This document shows positions 57,184 to 64,000 of a stretch of DNA of 64,000 bases, piece by piece (position 1 is the first letter of the stretch; each line of letters opens with the position of its first letter). Below the pieces are notes generated by a model. That model worked only from the letters and a program-made list of their open reading frames with translations. It did no database searches and was not told the origin of the DNA. The stretch comes from Silurus meridionalis (Eukaryota; Chordata; Actinopteri; Siluriformes; Siluridae). The stretch lies in contig NC_060892.1 of the NCBI RefSeq assembly GCF_014805685.1, forward strand, positions 20,526,490 to 20,590,489, written 5' to 3'. The position numbers were made by a program, and so were the translations under genes.

Positions 57184-57965
57184 AAATTCTGATGAAGAAG
57201 AGGAGGAGGAGAGTGAGGACTGAAAGAGAATAATATGGTGGAAACTGAAAGAGGAAGACTGTAGTGGGAGATTCAGGGAAGAGGTCAGACAGGGGCTCGG
57301 TGGTGGTGAAGAGGTGCTAGATGATTGGGCAACTACTGCAGAAGTGATAAGGGGGATAGCTAGAAAGGTACTTGGTGTGACATCTGGAAATAGAAAGGAA
57401 GACAAAGAGACATGGTGGTGTAATTAGGAAGTGCAGAAAAGCATAAGGTGATAAAGATTGCTGTAACTAAATTGGGATTGACAGAGTGATGAGAAAAGTT
57501 GGCAGGAGTACATGAGATGCTGCATCAGGTAAAGCCGGATATGTCAAAAGCCAAGGAAAAGGCATATGAGAAGCTGTATGAGAAGGAAGGAGAAAAGGAT
57601 TTACAGTTGAAACCAGATATTTACAGAAAAAAACAAAAACTTTTATTTCTTTACTGTCATACATTAAATCAGAGTAAACTTCTGTTTTAAATCAATAAAT
57701 ATTAACATATTTTTTGCATTTGTTAAATGTCAGAATCAAGCGAGTTTTTATGTATTTTTATTATCAATTTCATCAAAGTCAGAAGTATACATACACTAAG
57801 TTTATCGTGCCTTTAAACAACAACAAAAAAATAACTCCAGATGATTCCATTCTGAGCTTAAGAAGCCTCTGATAGGGTAATTGATTCCATTTGAGTTAAT
57901 TGGTGGCACACCTGTGGATGCATATAAAGGCACACCTCAAACACAGAGCCTCTTTCTTTGACATC

Positions 57966-59126
57966 ATGGGAAAATCAAGAGAAATCCACCAAGACATCAG
58001 AAAAAGAATTGTTGACCTCCACAAGTATGGCTCATCCTTAGGTGCAATTTCCAGATGCCCGAAGGTCCCACGTTCATCCGTTCAGACAATAATACGCAAG
58101 TATGAAAAACATGGGAATGTACAACCATCGTACCGCTCAGGAAGGAGAGGAATTCTGAGTCCCAGAGAAGAACATTTTTTGTTGCGAAATGTGCAAATCA
58201 ACCCCAGGACAACAGCAAAAGATCTTGTGAAGATGCTGGCTGAAACTGGTAAGACAGTGTCATTATCCACAGTAAAACAAATACTGTACCGCCATGAGCT
58301 GAAAGGTAACTCTGGGAGGAGAAAGCATTACTTCAAAACCATTATAAAAAAGCCAGACTACAGCTTGCAACTGCACATGAAGGAAAAAAATCTTAATTTC
58401 TGGAGACATGTCCTGTGGTCTGACGAAACAAAAATTGAACTGTTCGACCATGTCGGCATGGCTTGCTCATCAGGGATAAATGCACACCATTCACCTTGAC
58501 TGTTGATTTCTGTAAAGCTGCTTTGAGACAATGTCTGTTGTAAAAAGTGCTATATAAATAAACTTGACTTGACTATAATGATAAATGGTATATTTGGAGG
58601 AAAAAGGGCGAAGCTTTGAAGCCTCAGAACACCATCCCAACTGTCAAGTATGGGGGTGGTAGTATAATGTTGTGGGGCTGCTTTGCTGCAGAAGGGACAC
58701 TTTACACTTTACAAAATAGATGGCATCATGAGAAAAGAAAATTATGCGGATATATTAAAGCAACATCTGAAGACATCAGCCAGGAAATTAAAGCTTGGGC
58801 GCAAATGGGTCTTCCAAATGGACAATGACCCAAAGCATATCTCCAAATTAGTTACAAAGTGGCTTAAGGACAACAAAGTCAAGGTATTGGAGTGGCCATC
58901 ACAAAGCCCTGATCTCAATCCCATAGACAGTATGTGGGTGGCACTGAAAAGGCGAGTGCGAGCAAGAGGGCCTACAAACCTGACCCAGTTACACCAGTTC
59001 TGTCAAGAGGAGTGGGCCGAAATTCCAGCAAACTGTTGTAGAAAGCTTGTGGAAGGATACCCAAAACATTTGGCCCAAGTGAAACAGTTTCGGGAAAAAT
59101 ATGCAAAAAATGTTAATATTTATTGA
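57966..59126 (+). pseudogene. Tc1 transposase, interrupted
   Basis: The start is MGKSREIHQDIRKRIVDLHK at 57966. The two helix-turn-helix units and the GRR hook (YRSGRRGILSPREEH) are intact, and [17 protein letters not shown] carries the first Asp. A 115-base LINE tail then interrupts the gene at about 58455. Later, [16 protein letters not shown] carries the second Asp, and SPDLNPIDSMWVALKRR has Asp at the position of the usual Glu. A frameshift lies near 58690. The total length without the insert matches the family (about 340 residues). Confidence 0.92.
58456..58573 (+). repeat. L2-type LINE tail with TTGAC repeat inside Tc1
   Basis: GCTTGCTCATCAGGGATAAA and AAAGCTGCTTTGAGACAATG match the 3' UTR of the LINE at 8125, but the terminal repeat here is TTGACT rather than AATTG. 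Flanking Tc1 text reads ...CCAT before and ATAATGATAAATGG after. Confidence 0.85.
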
Positions 59127-59237
59127 TTTAAAACAGAAAAAGTTTACTCTGATTTACTGTATGACAGTAAAGAAATAAAAGTTTTTTTGGTTTTTTTTCC
59201 TGAAGTGTATGTAAATATCTGGTTTCAACTGTATACC

Positions 59238-60330
59238 AATTGGCCAGGTTGAGGGACCGAGCTGGGAAGGATGTGCTTCAAGCTATAGCAATTAAGGATG
59301 CAGATGGAAATGTGTTGACTATTGAGGAAAGTGTGTTGAGAAGATGGAGGGAGTATTTTAAAATAAGAGAGAGAGAGAAGGTTGGATGGTGTGGAGATGG
59401 TGAAGCAGGAAGTGGATAGGATTAGTAAGGAGGAAGTGAGAGCGGCAATTAAACGTATGAAGAGTGGAAAGTCGGTTGGACCAGATGACATACCGGTAGA
59501 AGCATGGAGATGCGAAGGAGAGATGGCAGTCAGTTTATAGCCAGATTATTTAACACGATTTTGGAAGGTGAGAGGATGCCTGAGGAATGGAGAAGGAGTG
59601 TGCTGGTACAGATCTTTAAGAATAAGGGAGATGTGCAGACCTGCGTAACTACAGGGGAATAAAGTTGATCAGTCACACCATGAAGTTATGGGAAAGGAGC
59701 ATAAGCCAGGCTGAGAGAAGAGGTGACCACCTATGAGCCACAGTATGGATTCATGCCGAGGAAGAGCACCACAGACGCATTATTTGCTTTGAGAATGTTG
59801 GAGAACTATAGAGAAGGTCAGAAGGAGTTGCATCGTGTGTTTGTGGATTTAGAGAAAGCGTACAACAGGGTGGAGATAGGAGTTGTGGGATTTTATGAGG
59901 TCTGGTGTGGCAGAGAAGTATGTGAGGGTGGTGCAGGACATGTATGGGGACAGTGTGACAGCAGTGAAGTGTGCAGTAGGAATGACAGACTGTTTTAAGG
60001 TGGAGGTGGAACTGCATCAAGGTTTGGCTCTGAGCCCTTTCCTGTTTGCAGTGGTGATGGACAGGTTGACGGACGAGGTCAGACAGGAGTCTCCGTGGAC
60101 TATGATGTTTGCAGATGATATTGTGATTTGTGGTGAGAGTAGGGAGCAGGTGGAGAAGAGCCTGGAGAGCTGGGGAATTAAAGTCAGTAGGAGTAAGACG
60201 GAGTACATGTGTGTGAATGAGAGAGAGGGCAGTGGAGTGGTGCAGTTGCAGGGAGAAGAGGTGGGAAAAGTGGCGTTCAGTTACCTGGGGTCAACAGTGC
60301 CTTTTAGTGCCTTAAAATTTTATTACAAAT
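59238..60330 (+). pseudogene. RTE reverse transcriptase of copy 2, catalytic Asp changed
   Basis: KSVGPDDIPVEAW, then YGFMPRKSTTDALFALRML and VFVDLEKAYNRVE. The last is motif A, normally ending KAYDRV, so the catalytic Asp is Asn. After a frameshift come LHQGLALSPFLFAVVMDRLT and the motif C box MMFADDIVIC near 60105. It ends at YLGSTVPF without the 3' region. Confidence 0.88.
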
Positions 60331-60599
60331 AATTTATATAATTACTAATTAGTAAATTCATCCAGCTAGACGGGCTGACCGTGTTTCGTGCTTACAGAAA
60401 CGCAGCTCTGTGCAGTAAGACTCGCGGTGGTGGCGTGTGTTTTTATATCAACCCGGAATGGTGCAAGAAGTCTGTGCTGAAAAAAAGAGACTCTGCCTTC
60501 AGAACAGGGGACAAGACAGCCTTAAGAACAGCAAGGGCCAAACTGTCCCATGCCATCAGAGAGGTGAAGCGCACACACGCAAAGAAAATCCACGACCAC

Positions 60600-61337
60600 T
60601 TCCAGGACAGCGGAGACACCCGGATCATGTGGCAGGGCATCCAGGCAACCACGAACTACGAGACAACATAACCTGCTTGTGACCGTGATGCCTCTCTCCC
60701 AGATGCTCTGAACAACTTCTATGCCTGGTTTGAGGTACAGAAAAACGTGAAGGCGAGGAAGACCACCCTTCCTCCCAGTGACCTGGTGCTCTGTCTAACC
60801 ACAGCTGAAGTGAGGAAAACTCTATGCAGAGTTAACCCACGGAAGTCTGCTGGACCAGACAACATTCCTGGCAGAGCGCTCAGGGAATGTACAGAACAGC
60901 TAGTGTAAGATATCCTTGATCGCTAGTCCTAGATTAGGTTGACCCAGAACACTCAGTTCTTGTCTATATCCTCTCTTTATACGCTTACGCTGTGAGAAAA
61001 GCCAAACTGTTGCCTTTTGGTATGGCTAATCCACGTTTTGTTGCTTCTGCTAAACGAATAACATGACCAGATGTGGAGTTATTATCGTTAACCGTTTTTA
61101 TGTTCTCACAGTATGGTAATATGTATCTTGTTGCCATTAGTTGTTATAGTAATTCTGCTGTATGCTTCTAGAATAACCTTTTTGTATGCTTCTGTTGACC
61201 AAACCCTGAACTATCCTTTTGTGGCATGTGTTACTTTGCTCGTACACACATAGTGGTTCCTGTATTTCTGATTTAGGCTTATGTTTTGCAGGCTCAACAT
61301 GACCTTGTGGAGTTGTCTCTCCTAACTTTCTCTTCTG

Positions 61338-61382
<45 letters not shown>

Positions 61383-62374
61383 GGCAGCCCACCCCCTTTC
61401 TCTCCTTCACTTTGAAGTATATCTTCATGTCTGAGACAATAAACTTTGGAACTTCTCTCTGAAAGCTGACTCGTGTGTTTCATTGAGACTTCCCCATATA
61501 TGTAGGAGAGCAGAGATCGAGAGGAAAGGCTGAATTCAGGGGTATCCTGTCCAGGGGACAGAAGGCAATCCTGCACAAGCGGCAGAGGATAAAACATTCC
61601 TTACAGCTAGCGAATGTCTTTACAGACATCTTTAACATCTCCCTGAGCATCAGCATTGTTCCTACATGCCTCAAGACAACGACCATTGTTCCCGTGCCAG
61701 AGAAGTCTACTGTATCCTGCCTCAATGACTATCACCCCGTCGCGCTCACACCCATCGTGATGAAGTGCTTCGAGAGGCTCGTCGTGAGGCACATTAAGAC
61801 CCGGCTTCCGCCCTCACTGGACCCCTTGCAGTTTGCATTTCGTCCATCGAACAGCATCTCCAGCACCACTACACTGAGCACTGGGGCCCCTCAGGGCTGT
61901 GTGCTCAGTCCACTGCTGTTCACTCTGCTGACTCACTACTGTGTAGCAATGCACAGCTCGAATCACATAGTCAAGTTTGCCGATGACACGACCGTAGTGG
62001 GCCTAAGCAGCAAGAATGACGAGTCAGCATACAGAGAGGAGGTGCAACAGTTAACAGCCTGGTCTGGAGCAAACAACCTGTCTCTGAACATTGACCAAAC
62101 CAAAGAGATGGTTGTGGACTTCAGGAGAGCACAGAGCGACCATTTTTCACTAAGTATTGATGGATCCTCAGTGGAGATTGTCAAGAGCATCAAATTCCTT
62201 GGTGTTCATCTGGCGGACAATCTCACCTCAACACCAGCTCCATCACTACTTCCGACTCTACTTCCTGAGAAGGCGGAGGAAAGCTCATCTCCCTCCCCCA
62301 TCCTGACCATGTTCTACAGAGGGACCATTGAGAGCATCCTGAGCAGCTGCATCACTGCCTGGTTTGGGAACTAA
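60600..62374 (+). pseudogene. RT of LINE G, motif A deleted
   Basis: [19 protein letters not shown] precedes the solo LTR. After it come [20 protein letters not shown] and [20 protein letters not shown]. At about 61857 the text passes from [10 protein letters not shown] to [20 protein letters not shown], skipping the segment that carries motif A. Motif C is intact as [10 protein letters not shown] (61975). The C-terminal part with [11 protein letters not shown] ends at 62374. Confidence 0.88.
60904..61605 (+). repeat. Solo LTR in LINE G
   Basis: It begins TGTAAG and ends CTTACA, a perfect 6-base inverted pair, and is flanked by the 5-bp duplication GCTAG (60899-60903 and 61606-61610). It contains a polyadenylation signal (GACAATAAAC near 61436) and a (CA)n array (about 61339-61381). 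Removing it and one GCTAG restores the LINE reading frame. No internal sequence remains, so it arose by LTR-LTR recombination. Superfamily (ERV or Ty3) is not decided. Confidence 0.85.
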
Positions 62375-63239
62375 ACTGTCTCAGATCGCAAGACCCTACA
62401 GAGGATAGTGAAGACAGCTGAGAAGATCATCAGAGTCTCTCTCCCCTCTATTATGGACATTTACACCACATGCTGCATCAGCAAAGCAAACAGCATTTTG
62501 GACGACCACACACACCCATCAAACACACTCTTCATCCTCCTGCCATCAGGAAAGCGTTCCGAAGCATTTTAGGCTGTCACATCCAGACTGTGCAACAGTT
62601 TTTCCCAGCAAGCCATCAGGCTCCTCGATACACAGAACTGAAATGGAACTCTCACACACACACACACACACACACACTTACTCAAATGTGTGTTACCGAA
62701 CTGTACAACCTAAACTTAACACACACTCATGACTCATCTAAATCCATTCCACTATCATTTATGTATTATTATTTATACTTGACCGCATTACAACTTGAAC
62801 ACAATTACCTGCTGTTTTCTGCACCTCTTTACTGTATTATACTGTTTACATACCATTTACATGCTGTTTTTTTGCACCTCTTGACTGCTGCTACTGCTGT
62901 TTTTTTGCCCTGCATTGTATACTGTTTATATACATTTTAGAGTTTTTACAGGTTTCTTTGCACAGTACTGTATAATCAGAATATACAGCAGGTTTACTGT
63001 CGGCACTATCTTGAGTTATGTGTTGTCTGTCTGAACTGTCTGTCTGTACTGTTTTTCGTCTGCACTGTTTGCTCTAGGTTGCACTCGATGCACTTTATGT
63101 AGCTTTGTGTTGTGTTGTATCTCTATGTTGTTGTTAGTGTAGCACCAGGGTTCTGGAGGAATGCTGTCTCGTTTCTACTGTGTACTGTGTACCACTGTGT
63201 ATAGTAGAAATGACAATAAAAGCCACTTGATTTGACTTG

Positions 63240-63392
63240 ACTTGACTTGTCATTTCTCAATTTAAAATGTTCCTCCTCCATTTCTCTCAGCTTCTTCTGT
63301 GTGTCTGTCAAGGATGTGGCTTGATATTCATAAACAATCATTTGGGAAACATTTCTTTGTGGTTTTGGAATCACTTTCCTTTTACTTTGGGT
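63240..63392 (-). CDS. Candidate host-gene exon (coiled-coil), cut by LINE G tail
   Basis: Minus strand: a good acceptor (TTTTTTGTTCCTTGACAG) precedes an open stretch of about 50 codons with KVIPKPQRNVSQMIVYEYQA and TDTQKKLREMEEEHFKLRN, a likely coiled coil. It ends exactly where the TTGAC repeats of LINE G begin, so the LINE tail abuts or truncates the exon. The orientation is the same as the exon candidates at 15366 and 10812. The family is not recognised. Confidence 0.4.
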
Positions 63393-63548
63393 CTGTCAAG
63401 GAACAAAAAACCGGTGTAGGATATCTTGACCTAACATGAATCCTGTGCAATTGGATAAGAATCTTTTCCAGGTCGAAAAGGCTATACAATAGAAGTGTTT
63501 CGGTCATGATGCATCATCACAATACAACTTTCTTTTACACCTCTATAG

Positions 63549-63627
63549 GCTAAAAAAGCTATTAAACGTCTATGACCCTGAAGAGGATATGGAGATGTTA
63601 CAGAATTTTCTTCTAACCGCTATATAT
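63549..63627 (+). CDS. Possible 79-nt exon
   Basis: The acceptor CTTTTACACCTCTATAG and the donor TAT|GTAAGC enclose an open stretch with KKLLNVYDPEEDMEMLQNF. It is unrelated to known transposon motifs that I recognise. The opposite orientation to the neighbouring candidate exon argues that at least one of the two is spurious. Confidence 0.2.
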
Positions 63628-64000
63628 GTAAGCAGATGGACAACAACATTAACATAGACATGACATTAAAGTATAGAATGTGTGAGAATCTGATGGGCAG
63701 GAAGCAGATCTTTTGCATAACCTGTTTGTCACTGTCTGTTTTACTGTTCTAACTGATAAAAAGGCTCAAGGTCTACAAAATACCAGAGATCTCGTTTGTA
63801 AGTTTGCAAACACTTTAACTCGGTTCTTAAGTAAAAATTGAAATTTAGCCAGTGACAGTTGAACACAAACAGACTTACCCCAGCCAACATGTCCACGTGG
63901 GCCCCACATGGGTTTTATCTGGGTTATATGGGCATCACGTGGGCATGGGGAGAGTGGGCACTTTGATGGGCTGAATGTGGGCCCCAGTTTAGTCAGGGTC
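63628..64000. repeat. Unassigned DNA ending in a CCACGTGGG-type fish repeat
   Basis: From 63880 to the window end, CCACGTGGGCCCCACATGGG and related blocks (GGGCATCACGTGGGCATGGG) recur. This looks like the beginning of a GC-rich minisatellite-like repeat. The part before it shows nothing. Confidence 0.5.

Larger units (their letters stand above)
57604..59231 (+). mobile_element. Tc1 element (IR/DR type) in RTE copy 2
   Basis: Ends CAGTTGAAACCAGATATTTA and its reverse complement, flanked by TA (57602-57603 and 59232-59233). Inner repeat-like CAGAAGTATACATACAC occurs near 57780. The transposase gene on the plus strand is interrupted by a short LINE tail. RTE copy 1 at 56330-56345 shows the pre-insertion sequence. 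Confidence 0.96.
57184..60330 (+). mobile_element. RTE-clade LINE copy 2, split by Tc1
   Basis: It begins in the endonuclease-RT linker (57184-57603), is interrupted by Tc1 (57604-59231) and continues through RT to 60330 without reaching the element's 3' end. Copy 1 shows the uninterrupted text at the Tc1 site. Confidence 0.88.
60361..63241 (+). mobile_element. Rex1/L2-type LINE G with (TTGAC)n tail, split by a solo LTR
   Basis: It starts in the endonuclease ([15 protein letters not shown], then [13 protein letters not shown]), has a deletion to the pre-RT linker, then RT, and ends with a 3' UTR and AATGACAATAAAAGCCACTT followed by TTGAC repeats at 63221-63252. Simple (CA)n at 62654-62679. 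The solo LTR at 60904-61605 interrupts RT. Confidence 0.88.

Overview
This is non-coding-rich eukaryotic DNA, most likely from a teleost fish. The evidence is the mixture of Tf1/sushi-type chromodomain Ty3 elements, DIRS1-like YR elements, L2/Rex1-type and RTE LINEs, IR/DR Tc1 elements, hAT elements with 8-bp duplications and many (CA)n arrays. A catfish-like genome is possible but cannot be proven from sequence alone. There are no operons, rRNA or CRISPR arrays, and I found no convincing tRNA. Almost every long reading frame is a transposon protein, and nearly all are broken.

Layout. 1-6882: a decayed sushi-type Ty3 element (A), entered by two minus-strand LINEs. 7317-10178: a Tc1 remnant and an L2-type LINE. 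10.2-16 kb: AT-rich low-copy DNA with a MITE, tandem duplications, (CA)n arrays, a retroviral integrase tail and two phase-compatible minus-strand exon candidates (15366-15476 and 10812-11022). 17.2-28.5 kb: a minus-strand Ty3 element (C) that hosts a hAT element, a nearly full-length sushi-type Ty3 element (B, 19892-25333, duplication GTAGG) and part of another LTR element (D). 28.5-36.6 kb: older debris (hAT, L1-like, Ty3, Tc1 MITE, Tigger-like MITE, L2 RT, hAT). 37.1-43 kb: a DIRS element with a Tc1 element inside it. 43-44.7 kb: an RTE piece, an L2 ORF1 with an SGNH esterase, and a BED-finger fragment. 44.8-53.25 kb: a Ty3 element (E) with both a CCHC knuckle and a MYND finger, split by a piggyBac element that still shows exon-intron organisation. 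53.25-60.3 kb: an L2/RTE mosaic carrying a hAT and a Tc1 element. 60.36-63.24 kb: a Rex1/L2-type LINE split by a solo LTR. 63.2-64 kb: possible exon(s) and a CCCACGTGGG-type fish repeat.

How the parts relate. The elements form nested insertions whose order can be read from clean target duplications: GTAGG (B), ATTGAC (LINE in A), ATCTAGAG (hAT in C), GTTATGTA (hAT), TTAA (piggyBac in E), TA (Tc1 in RTE) and GCTAG (solo LTR). A paralogous RTE copy preserves the empty site of one Tc1. The host component, if real, is a minus-strand gene with exons near 63.3, 15.4 and 11.0 kb whose introns have been filled by these elements. The most informative observations are the self-priming signature in the sushi-type LTRs, the MYND finger in a Ty3 polyprotein, and the spliced piggyBac with a duplicated, phase-preserving exon.
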